Part shown: in pieces, positions 1 to 6,779 of the stretch
Layout of the letters: every line of letters starts with the position of its first letter
Numbering within the stretch: the first letter of the stretch is position 1
NCBI GenBank assembly: GCA_900768805.1
Contig: CAAGEF010000177.1
Location: 1-7,516 of the forward strand
DNA length: 7,516 nucleotides
Direction: 5' to 3'
Source of the DNA: Clostridia bacterium
Lineage (GTDB): Bacteria > Bacillota > Clostridia > TANB77 > CAG-508
The notes under the pieces: generated by a model
The model's database searches: none
The model's input: only the letters and a program-made list of their open reading frames with translations
What the model was told of the DNA's origin: nothing
Made by a program: the position numbers and the translations under genes

Positions 1-43
1 TACCATTAAACAGAATACTGTCAATATAAATATTATAAAAGGA
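1..43. other. Intergenic tail beyond the mnmA terminator
   Basis: No gene is visible here. On the minus strand a TTGACA hexamer (complement of 19-24) lies so that a -10 box at the normal 17-base spacing would fall at the window edge. This could be the promoter of a further minus-strand gene outside the window, but half of the evidence is missing. Confidence 0.25.
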
Positions 44-75
44 TAAAAAAAGAATAGCTTTATAAACTATTCCTT
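44..75 (-). terminator. Rho-independent terminator of the iscS-iscU-mnmA operon
   Basis: Read on the minus strand, arms at 75-67 and 57-49 form a 9-bp stem (AAGGAATAG with CTATTCTTT, one G-U pair) followed directly by a run of seven T (51-45). It begins 25 bases after the mnmA stop codon, so it closes the operon. Confidence 0.85.
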
Positions 76-99
76 CATATATCTTTACTTTCAGTAATC

Positions 100-1176
<1,077 letters not shown>

Positions 1177-1177
1177 A

Positions 1178-1618
1178 CTATTCACCACAATGTTCACAAT
1201 GATGTTCTTTTAAATTGCATTTTTCTTTTATTTCTTCTTCTGTTAATTTACCTTGTTTTCTATAATAATCTGCAATAGCTTCATGTATAGCTTCTTCAGC
1301 TAAAACTGAACAATGTACTTTTACAGGTGGCAAACCACCTAGTGCATTTACAACATCACTATTTTTTAATTCTAATGCTTCTTCTATTGTTTTTCCTTTA
1401 ATTAGTTCGGTAGATATACTACTTGTTGCTATTGCTGCACCACAACCAAAAGTTTTAAATTTTACATCTGTTATTATATTATTTTCTACTTTTATAAACA
1501 TTTTCATGATATCTCCACAAACAGGATTTCCAACTTCTCCTATTCCAGATGCATCTTCTATTTTACCAACATTTCTTGGATTTGTATAATGTTCTACAAC
1601 TTTATCTGAATATTCCAT
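1178..1618 (-). CDS. iscU: IscU/NifU-like iron-sulfur cluster scaffold protein
   Basis: This is the scaffold on which a [2Fe-2S] cluster is assembled from IscS-derived sulfur before delivery to apoproteins. The 146-residue protein has the three conserved ligand cysteines in their usual settings: GNPVCGD (Cys34, with Asp36), FKTFGCGAAIATSS (Cys59) and LPPVKVHCSVLAEEAI (Cys103). LPPVKVHC resembles the LPPVK chaperone-recognition segment known from IscU proteins. Beyond the core there is a tail of about 25 residues ending HHCEHCGE, with three more cysteines (134, 141, 144) and two histidines. The ATG at 1618 overlaps the iscS stop in a TAATG arrangement and is preceded by a strong GGAGG, so the two genes are translationally coupled. 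IscU is certain as a family; the function of the tail is not known. Confidence 0.95.
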   Translation of the reverse strand: MEYSDKVVEHYTNPRNVGKIEDASGIGEVGNPVCGDIMKMFIKVENNIITDVKFKTFGCGAAIATSSISTELIKGKTIEEALELKNSDVVNALGGLPPVKVHCSVLAEEAIHEAIADYYRKQGKLTEEEIKEKCNLKEHHCEHCGE

Positions 1619-2799
1619 TATTTATTTTCCTCCTCACAAAACTTCTCCCATAATGGAGACATTTCTCTCAATCTATTAACTATTTCTACTAAATTTTCTA
1701 TTAAATAATCTATTTCTTCTTTTGTATTATATTTTCCTATTGTTATTCTTAAAGAGCCATGTGCAATCTCATGAGGTAATCCTATTGCTAACAATACATG
1801 AGATGGGTCAAGTGAACCAGAAGTACATGCACTACCACTTGAAGCACAAATTCCTTTTAAATCTAAATTTAGTAATAAACCTTCTCCTTCTATAAATCTA
1901 AATGAAATATTACTATTTCCAGGAAGCCTTTTTTCCATATCTCCATTTATTTTAATATATGGTATTTTAGATTTTACCTCTTCTACATAGTAATCTCTTA
2001 ATTCTTTAATCTTTTTATTATGTTCATCAATATTATTATAAGCAAGTTCAATTGCTTTTCCTATACCAACAATTCCTGCAATATTTTCTGTTCCTGCTCT
2101 TTTGTTTCTTTCTTGATGTCCTCCTGAAATAAATTTTTCAAAATTTATTCCTGTTTTTACATATAAAGCTCCAACTCCTTTTGGCGCATAAAATTTATGT
2201 CCAGATAAAGATAAACTGTCTATATTTAATTTTTGAACATCTATTTTTATACTTCCAACAGCTTGTACTGCATCTGTATGAAAAAATATATTATTTTCTT
2301 TTGCAATTTTTCCAATTTCTTCAATTGGCTGAATTGTACCAATTTCATTATTTGCAAACATTATTGTTATCAAAACAGTATTAGATTTTATGGAATTTTT
2401 TAATTCTTCTAAATTAATTATTCCATTTTCATTTACTGAAATATAACTTATTTCAAATCCTTCTTTTTCTAATTGTTTACAAGTTTCTAAAACTGCAGGA
2501 TGTTCTATTTTTGAAGTTATTATATGATTTCCTTTGTTTTTATTTGCTCTTGCAATTCCTTTAATTGCTGTATTATCACTTTCACTTCCACCTGCTGTAA
2601 AGTAAATTTCACTTGGCTTACAATTTAATACTTTTGCTATTTTTTCCCTTGAATCTTCAATTGCCTTTTTAGATTCTCTTCCTAACTTATATATTGATGA
2701 AGCATTTCCATAATTTTCCCTTAAATATGGAAGCATTTCTTGTAATACCTCTTCATCTAACTTTGTTGTTGCAGCATTATCAAAATATATACTTTTCAT
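1618..2799 (-). CDS. iscS: Cysteine desulfurase IscS/NifS (PLP-dependent)
   Basis: This enzyme converts L-cysteine to L-alanine and leaves a persulfide on its active-site cysteine, which feeds IscU and MnmA. The 393-residue protein has the N-terminal YFDNAATT motif, His100 in the SKIEHPAV segment, Asp176 in HTDAVQ, the PLP lysine Lys202 in SLSGHKFYAPKG, and the catalytic Cys325 in SSGSACTSGSLDPSHVL. The long loop around the cysteine is typical of group I (IscS/NifS) desulfurases rather than SufS. The start at 2799 is supported by AAGGAG six bases upstream. It is the first gene of the operon, directly behind a consensus promoter, and overlaps iscU by one base. In this lineage the gene normally follows an Rrf2 regulator directly. 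Here about 2.35 kb separates the two. Confidence 0.96.
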   Translation of the reverse strand: MKSIYFDNAATTKLDEEVLQEMLPYLRENYGNASSIYKLGRESKKAIEDSREKIAKVLNCKPSEIYFTAGGSESDNTAIKGIARANKNKGNHIITSKIEHPAVLETCKQLEKEGFEISYISVNENGIINLEELKNSIKSNTVLITIMFANNEIGTIQPIEEIGKIAKENNIFFHTDAVQAVGSIKIDVQKLNIDSLSLSGHKFYAPKGVGALYVKTGINFEKFISGGHQERNKRAGTENIAGIVGIGKAIELAYNNIDEHNKKIKELRDYYVEEVKSKIPYIKINGDMEKRLPGNSNISFRFIEGEGLLLNLDLKGICASSGSACTSGSLDPSHVLLAIGLPHEIAHGSLRITIGKYNTKEEIDYLIENLVEIVNRLREMSPLWEKFCEEENK

Positions 2800-2826
2800 A
2801 TTATCTCCTTTTTCATACTAATATAG

Positions 2827-2871
2827 TAGGAATTATACAGCTTATTTCCTAGTATGTCAATAGGAATTATA
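2827..2871 (-). promoter_or_regulatory. Operator-like repeats over the iscS promoter
   Basis: The 11-base sequence TAGGAATTATA occurs twice on the plus strand, at 2827-2837 (containing the -10 box) and 2861-2871 (just upstream of the -35 box). An inverted half-site TTCCTA at 2846-2851 pairs with TAGGAA at 2861-2866 across nine bases, making a dyad that encloses the -35 hexamer. A repressor bound there would block RNA polymerase. The obvious candidate is the Rrf2-family protein encoded at 5151-5549, since Rrf2 proteins (IscR, CymR) bind AT-rich dyads of about this size. The assignment of the protein is inference. Confidence 0.6.
2832..2860 (-). promoter_or_regulatory. Sigma-A promoter of iscS-iscU-mnmA
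   Basis: On the minus strand a perfect TTGACA (-35, complement of 2855-2860) is followed after exactly 17 bases by a perfect TATAAT (-10, complement of 2832-2837). Transcription should start near 2825, giving a leader of about 25 bases before the iscS ATG. This makes the operon independent of read-through from the upstream regulator. Confidence 0.88.
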
Positions 2872-2881
2872 AATAATTATA

Positions 2882-3046
2882 AAAGAACAATAGCGGACAT
2901 TTTTTTATTGCGTACAGTTAAAATTTATTGAAAAGTCCGCGTTAAATAGCACGGCATAACTTATTTCTAATTCGTTCCTCATAAGAACTAAGAAATGTTC
3001 GCGCGCCAATTTTTAAATAAAAATTGTGTGCAATTCTTTTATTCAG
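2882..3046 (+). repeat. Left copy of a palindromic intergenic repeat (MITE-like), with a 49-base insert
   Basis: This copy aligns with the inverse complement of 6663-6779. Positions 2882-2947 match 6779-6714 (66 bases, 2 mismatches) and 2997-3046 match 6712-6663 (50 bases, 2 mismatches). In between, this copy has 49 bases where the right copy has one. Internal structure: GCGGAC (2893-2898) can pair with GTCCGC further in, next to pairing T and A runs, and CAATTTTT/AAAAATTG form an 8-bp stem with a 4-base loop at 3007-3026. It contains GCGCGC, striking in DNA this AT-rich. There is no transposase and no clear target duplication. It could be a non-autonomous mobile element or a dispersed structural repeat. 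Confidence 0.85.
2948..2996. other. 49-base segment present only in the left repeat copy
   Basis: It lies between GTTAAAT and GTTCGCGCGCC, which are one base apart in the right copy. It carries its own imperfect hairpin: ATTTCT (2963-2968) pairs with AGAAAT (2991-2996), and GTTC with GAAC inside it, around the loop CTCATAA. It either inserted here, breaking the outer GAACAAT/ATTGTTC stem seen in the right copy, or is ancestral and was lost from the right copy. Confidence 0.6.
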
Positions 3047-3060
3047 ATCATCCCATTAAA

Positions 3061-3101
3061 AATAAAAAATCCAGAGATTTGTAATCTCCGAATTTTTTAT
3101 T
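3061..3101 (-). terminator. Rho-independent terminator of the two membrane-protein genes
   Basis: On the minus strand a stem of up to 19 bp with a 3-base loop (3080-3082) ends in TTTTTT. Two pairs in the core are G-U on the minus strand but would be mismatches on the plus strand, so the minus strand is the functional one. It lies about 70 bases after the stop codon at 3169 and abuts the left repeat copy. Confidence 0.85.
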
Positions 3102-3168
3102 ACTTGTAATTTCTTTCTATCTAAAAATTAATATCCAAAAATATATATTTATTATCTTTTTTGATTTT

Positions 3169-3978
3169 TTATTTATATGGTAAATACATTCTATACTCGT
3201 ATAATGGAATACCAACAAAAATAAATAACGCAAATATTAAAATTATAAATAAACTTAAACATTTATCTTTTTTGTACTTTATTTTACTATTACTTTTTAT
3301 TTTATTTATAAATTCCATAACTGTTTTGTTACTGTTTTTATAAAATAAACTTTCAACCGGTATCAAAATCTCTTTTTTTATAGAATTAGTTTTATACTTT
3401 ATTTTTAAACATTTAACAGTATTATTTATAAAATTAAGCATAAAAATAAAAAATACAACCATTTTTGTTATAAAGGATACCAAAAATACTCCAACAATTT
3501 CAAAACGCACAGAAGATGCACTAGAAAAATGCCCATACTCTTTATTTACATTCTTTAAATTTTCAACAATTTCATTTACAGAATTAAATTCCAAAAATAT
3601 TAAATATAATAACAAAAGAAACATACCGATTCCACATATCAAATCAAAATCCAACGCAAATACATGCTCAATTTTATGTTTTATTAAAATAATATCATCA
3701 ATATTTACACATCTTTTTCCTTCGATTATAGAACTATATTTTCTTTCATGACTAATCATTTTGAATAGTGTATAATCCTTATAATTTCTACTACATTTTA
3801 TATTAATTTTCTTATTTTCCAATTCAATCTTTGTATAAAAATTTGTTTCTGCCAACACTGAAGTGGAACGTTTCCCTGTACGTTCAGTTCTTTTTACGAC
3901 CTCAAAAAAAAATTCATTTTCGTCTATCAAACTATATATAGGTTGATCTAACTTTTTTTCTAATTTTTCTTTATCCAT
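3169..3978 (-). CDS. Unrecognised membrane protein with three predicted helices
   Basis: The 269-residue product is not a family I recognise. It has an N-terminal soluble part of about 110 residues, rich in charged residues and predicted beta strands, then hydrophobic segments near 111-130, 160-184 and 240-259. A loop of about 30 residues separates the first two helices. A basic loop of about 55 residues (several KIK/KYK runs) separates the last two and is probably cytoplasmic by the positive-inside rule. There is no signal peptide and no catalytic motif that I can see. AGAGG lies seven bases before the ATG. It follows the 359-residue membrane gene after 34 bases on the same strand, with no terminator between, and a strong terminator comes after it, so the two form a transcription unit. 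It lies between iscR and iscS, which are normally adjacent, suggesting an acquired gene. Confidence 0.85.
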   Translation of the reverse strand: MDKEKLEKKLDQPIYSLIDENEFFFEVVKRTERTGKRSTSVLAETNFYTKIELENKKINIKCSRNYKDYTLFKMISHERKYSSIIEGKRCVNIDDIILIKHKIEHVFALDFDLICGIGMFLLLLYLIFLEFNSVNEIVENLKNVNKEYGHFSSASSVRFEIVGVFLVSFITKMVVFFIFMLNFINNTVKCLKIKYKTNSIKKEILIPVESLFYKNSNKTVMEFINKIKSNSKIKYKKDKCLSLFIILIFALFIFVGIPLYEYRMYLPYK

Positions 3979-4012
3979 TATTTTACCTCTAAATTTTAAT
4001 ATAATTTAATAT

Positions 4013-5092
4013 TTATATTTTTTCATTATTATTTTCATCATCTATAATATCTATTACTTCACATACTAAATCCGATAAAGCTTTGAATAAATAAAATAAA
4101 TATTTATGTTTTTTTATAAAATATGAACTCAGCTTTTCAGTACCATATTCATATTCTATTCTAAAACTAATACTATTTTCAAATATAATAATTTCTAATT
4201 TAAAACCATAATTTTCAATAAATCGACTTATTGTACCTAATAATTTTTTATTACATATAGCATCTATCATATTTTCATCACCTGATGCTATAGCAAGATT
4301 TTCGTATACATTACTTATTTTATATAATTCATTATTTTTTTTAGTATTTTCTATTAAATTTCTGCTTTTTATACTTATCCAATTATCAACATAATTGTTA
4401 GTTTCAATACAAAAAGCTAAATGATTATATCGTTTAAACCCATGGTAAAAATTTCTAGAATGCACTATTTCTTTAATATTGATTACCTTAACTGGATATT
4501 TTTTATAAACACCATTCCAATATTCCAATAATGAAATATCACTTTTTCTCTCTCTATCTAAATAAAAGTTCATTTTTTTAAATAATTCACTAAATTTTTG
4601 AATTTCAAATAGTTGAACTTTATTTTTAATTTCGTAATTAATTTCATTAAAATCAGATAATATATTTTTTGTTATCAAATTATCTAGTTCTATATCATGT
4701 TGATTAATAATATTATTTATATATTTAATAATAAAATAAAACACTACATAAATTATTCCATATATATAATATTTCATTCCGCTTTTATTAATATCATTTT
4801 TTAAAAAAATATAATTTAATCCTAATGTTCCTAAAAGTATCCAAACAGCTATTATCATTATATATAATCGTTTATAATTCAACTTTTTCTTAATTATTTT
4901 TTTGGCTAATTCATTATCATAAAAATTATCAACATCATTTATTTCATCTTCATCTATTATTAAATTATCTTTTTGTTTATTAGATTTATTTGAGGCTAAC
5001 CAAAAAATATAACAAATTATAATTCCAATTATTATTACAAAATCAATCATACAAATAATTTCTATCAAAGGATTATTTATAATTTCTTCCAT
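4013..5092 (-). CDS. Unrecognised membrane protein, possibly DUF3137-like
   Basis: The 359-residue product has a hydrophobic helix at about 10-32, an acidic linker (DEDEINDVD, 48-56), two more helices near 77-97 and 107-125, and a soluble C-terminal part of about 230 residues. That part follows an order I associate with DUF3137 proteins: a conserved-looking segment near 191-206, then HGFKRYNHLAFCIETNN (217-233), then SGDENMIDAICNKKLLGTISRFIENYG (270-296), then strands of the type EIIIFENSISFRIEY. This match is from memory of the family pattern and is tentative; the function of that family is itself unclear. AGGAG lies about 12 bases before the ATG, a long spacing. A promoter-like sequence overlaps the 3' end of the preceding iscR. 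It forms a unit with the 269-residue gene after it. Confidence 0.85.
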   Translation of the reverse strand: MEEIINNPLIEIICMIDFVIIIGIIICYIFWLASNKSNKQKDNLIIDEDEINDVDNFYDNELAKKIIKKKLNYKRLYIMIIAVWILLGTLGLNYIFLKNDINKSGMKYYIYGIIYVVFYFIIKYINNIINQHDIELDNLITKNILSDFNEINYEIKNKVQLFEIQKFSELFKKMNFYLDRERKSDISLLEYWNGVYKKYPVKVINIKEIVHSRNFYHGFKRYNHLAFCIETNNYVDNWISIKSRNLIENTKKNNELYKISNVYENLAIASGDENMIDAICNKKLLGTISRFIENYGFKLEIIIFENSISFRIEYEYGTEKLSSYFIKKHKYLFYLFKALSDLVCEVIDIIDDENNNEKI

Positions 5093-5120
5093 ATTTATTG
5101 ACTTCTCCTATTTCATTTTT

Positions 5121-5149
5121 ATATTACAATAAAATGCTTTATTTATCAA
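5121..5149 (-). promoter_or_regulatory. Probable sigma-A promoter of the two membrane-protein genes
   Basis: TTGATA (complement of 5144-5149) and TAATAT (complement of 5121-5126) are separated by exactly 17 bases, starting one base after the iscR stop codon. There is no terminator between iscR and these genes, so read-through from iscR is also possible. In DNA this AT-rich such matches arise by chance fairly often. Confidence 0.5.
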
Positions 5150-5150
5150 A

Positions 5151-5549
5151 TTACTTTATTAAATCTTCTAATGTTTTGCTATCAATATATTCATTTATTA
5201 CATTATCTAAACCCTTCCAAAAAGAATATGTTTTGCAATCTTTTTGTTTATCACATTCCTCTGCTCCAGTTAAACAATATATTGGTGCTAAATCGCCTTC
5301 AGATGCTCTTAATATATCGCCTATTTTATAATCTTTTGGATTTTTTGCAAGTTTATATCCTCCTGTATAACCTCTGGCAGTTTCTAAAAATCCAGCCTTA
5401 TTTAATAGTGAAATTATTTGTTCTAAATATTTATTTGAGATATCTTGTCTTTGCGCAATATCTTTTAACGATATAAATTTTCCATTACTATTTATAGCTA
5501 AATCAATCATTATCCTTAAAGCATATCTTCCTTTAGTAGATATTTTCAT
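5151..5549 (-). CDS. iscR: Rrf2-family transcriptional regulator, IscR-like
   Basis: This is a DNA-binding regulator of iron-sulfur or cysteine metabolism genes. The 132-residue product opens with the family signature ISTKGRYALRIMIDLA, followed by a winged helix-turn-helix (recognition helix about 36-52, ISNKYLEQIISLLNKAG; wing RGYTGGYKLA). Cys92, Cys99 and Cys105 are spaced C-X6-C-X5-C, close to the [2Fe-2S] ligands of E. coli IscR (C-X5-C-X5-C). That supports a cluster-sensing role rather than the cysteine-metabolism repressor CymR of Bacillus. The fourth IscR ligand, a histidine three residues after the last cysteine, is a tyrosine here. The ATG at 5549 is chosen because GGAGG lies eight bases before it; an upstream in-frame TTG overlaps that binding site. 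Orientation and family point to control of iscS-iscU-mnmA, although 2.35 kb now intervenes. Confidence 0.9.
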   Translation of the reverse strand: MKISTKGRYALRIMIDLAINSNGKFISLKDIAQRQDISNKYLEQIISLLNKAGFLETARGYTGGYKLAKNPKDYKIGDILRASEGDLAPIYCLTGAEECDKQKDCKTYSFWKGLDNVINEYIDSKTLEDLIK

Positions 5550-5587
5550 TCTAAATTCCTCCAACAATGCTATTATTTTATAATTCT

Positions 5588-5615
5588 ATTCTAACATTAT
5601 TAAAAACTTTTTCAA
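5588..5615 (-). promoter_or_regulatory. Probable promoter of iscR
   Basis: TTGAAA (complement of 5610-5615) and TAGAAT (complement of 5588-5593) are 16 bases apart. Just downstream, the minus strand reads AATAGAATTATAAAATAAT, very close to the AATAGGAATTATA half-site upstream of iscS, so autorepression is plausible. The expected leader is about 30 bases. Confidence 0.5.
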
Positions 5616-5695
5616 GCTTATTTTAATAATTCAACATAATTAAATTGTAAAACTTGATATTTCTTGAAATAATGAATATTTTTTGTTTACATAAC

Positions 5696-5724
5696 TTGAA
5701 CAGTGTCGTAATCTATGATATAAT
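5696..5724 (+). promoter_or_regulatory. Sigma-A-type promoter of the SpoIVB-like gene
   Basis: TTGAAC (5696-5701) and TATAAT (5719-5724) lie 17 bases apart, giving a start near 5731. A forespore sigma-G promoter would be expected for a true spoIVB gene; I see no convincing match to the sigma-G pattern nearer the start codon. Confidence 0.7.
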
Positions 5725-5855
5725 ATAATCGTTCGGTTTCCTGTAAACTTACAGAATTGACTTTTTTTACAAAAGATTTTTTGTTGGAATATTTTCCAAA
5801 AAAGATTTTAAAACTAATGATAGAAAATAAAAGTTAATTTTGTAAGAGGAAATTT

Positions 5856-6602
5856 ATGTTTAAAAAAATTTTAATTATTTTTCTTTTGACTAGTTTTCTG
5901 TTTCTATCATCAATTCCCGTATCTAATGATTGTAAAACTGTAATTTTAGTTGGAAAACTAGCTAAAGTGCAATGTGATATAACTAATAATGATGATTATG
6001 TTAGTACAAAAGGAACTGGTACTATAACATTTTATGATTCTACTAATAAAACTTTTGCAGCTCTTGGTCATGGAATAAAAAACGAAAATCAATTATTAGA
6101 AATTAAAAATGGAAATATTTATTTTAGTGAAGTTTCTACTATAACTAAATCTAAAAATAATAAAGTTGGAAATTTAGTTTCAGTTCCAGGTTCTAATTCT
6201 TGTTTAGGAAATATTACAAAAAACAATGATTTTGGGCTTTATGGAAAATGTAATAAAAATATATCTGGTAAAGAAATTGAAATTGCCAACATTTCTGAAT
6301 TGAAAATAGCCCCTGCTACTTTATACCTAGATTTTGGAAATAATTCAAAAAAAGAATTTGATATTGAAATTACAGAAATATTTGATAATACTAAAAATTC
6401 TAATTCAAATTTCAAAATAAAAATCACAGATTCAGATTTATTAGAAATAACTGGTGGAATTGTAAAAGGAATGAGTGGAAGTCCTATAATTCAAAACGGA
6501 AAATTAGTAGGAGCTTTAACCAAAGTTACAAATAGCGATGTATCTGAAGGATACTGTATTTTTGCCGAAACAATGTTAGATGAATGTAAAAATAGTAAAT
6601 AA
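5856..6602 (+). CDS. SpoIVB-like serine peptidase (family S55), short form without PDZ domain
   Basis: SpoIVB is a forespore-secreted serine protease that triggers pro-sigma-K processing in sporulating Firmicutes. This 248-residue product has an N-terminal hydrophobic segment (residues 4-20, after MFKK) that could be a signal peptide or anchor, then an S55 domain from about residue 50 to the end. The motif AALGHGI gives the candidate catalytic His72. TDSDLLEITGGIVKGMSGSP gives Asp192 and Ser207, 15 residues apart, as I recall for Asp363 and Ser378 of the B. subtilis protein. All three triad residues are present, so it is probably active. B. subtilis SpoIVB is about 426 residues with a PDZ domain before the peptidase; here only about 30 residues lie between the hydrophobic segment and the peptidase, so the PDZ is absent. 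Six cysteines (26, 40, 116, 132, 234, 244) are unusual and could form disulfides. AGAGGA lies five bases before the ATG. It may be a paralogue rather than the canonical SpoIVB. Confidence 0.9.
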   Translation: MFKKILIIFLLTSFLFLSSIPVSNDCKTVILVGKLAKVQCDITNNDDYVSTKGTGTITFYDSTNKTFAALGHGIKNENQLLEIKNGNIYFSEVSTITKSKNNKVGNLVSVPGSNSCLGNITKNNDFGLYGKCNKNISGKEIEIANISELKIAPATLYLDFGNNSKKEFDIEITEIFDNTKNSNSNFKIKITDSDLLEITGGIVKGMSGSPIIQNGKLVGALTKVTNSDVSEGYCIFAETMLDECKNSK

Positions 6603-6633
6603 AAATAGAAGTGTAACATGCACTTCTATTTTT
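6601..6633 (+). terminator. Terminator after the SpoIVB-like gene
   Basis: A perfect 13-bp inverted repeat (6601-6613 with 6621-6633) around the 7-base loop TAACATG begins within the stop codon and ends in a T run. The A run on the other arm means it could also stop transcription arriving on the minus strand from the 90-residue gene. Confidence 0.92.
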
Positions 6634-6669
6634 ATTCAGTAGGAAAATTCTCTGGAGTAGGCCTGAATA
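6633..6669. repeat. 37-base TATTCAG...CTGAATA module, copy 1
   Basis: The ends TATTCAG and CTGAATA form a 7-bp inverted repeat. The reverse complement of this copy matches 7156-7192 at 30 of 37 positions with no gaps. It directly follows the T run of the terminator at 6601-6633 and overlaps the end of the palindromic repeat at 6663-6779. Confidence 0.75.
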
Positions 6670-6779
6670 AAAGCATTGCACACAATTTTTATTCAAAAAT
6701 TGGCGCGCGAACAATTTAACGCGGACTTTTCAATAAATTTTAACTGTATGCAATTAAAAAATGTCCGCTATTGTTCTTT
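6663..6779 (-). repeat. Right copy of the palindromic intergenic repeat (MITE-like)
   Basis: This is the inverted partner of 2882-3046 without the 49-base insert. Its structure is intact: GAACAAT (6709-6715) pairs with ATTGTTC (6770-6776), and inside this GCGGACTTTT (6721-6730) pairs with the GTCCGC region (6763-6768). A separate 8-bp stem with loop ATTC lies at 6683-6702. Its distal end (6768-6779) encodes the last three residues and the stop codon of the 90-residue gene. The short plus-strand frame through this copy is a by-product of the repeat and is not annotated as a gene. Confidence 0.85.

Larger units (their letters stand above)
5550..5855. other. Divergent intergenic region between iscR and the SpoIVB-like gene
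   Basis: This stretch of 306 bases holds two outward promoters and no gene. On the spoIVB side the expected transcript leader is about 125 bases. It contains a small dyad CTGTAA/TTACAG (5741-5754) just after the expected start, and a hairpin TTGGAA/TTCCAA (5784-5799) extended by T and A runs and flanked by direct repeats AAAAGATTTT (5771-5780 and 5800-5809). No riboswitch class is recognisable. Confidence 0.6.

Noticed and set aside
2882..3046. Palindromic repeats considered as a CRISPR or integron attachment site
   Set aside because: There are only two copies, in inverse orientation and kilobases apart, with no spacer units, cas genes or integrase in the window.
3161..3343. Plus-strand hydrophobic frame of 60 codons
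   Set aside because: It is the reverse of a membrane segment of the 269-residue protein and has no ribosome binding site.
4013..5092. Membrane gene considered as a toxin-antitoxin or known defence component
   Set aside because: No nuclease, ATPase, TIR or other known effector motif is visible in either membrane gene, so such a label would be unsupported.
5171..5476. Plus-strand frame of 101 codons opposite the Rrf2 gene
   Set aside because: It is antisense to a clearly conserved regulator and has a composition expected from reading AT-rich DNA backwards.
5725..5855. Leader of the SpoIVB-like gene considered as a riboswitch or T-box
   Set aside because: No conserved core of a known riboswitch or T-box motif is visible, and the gene function gives no obvious ligand.
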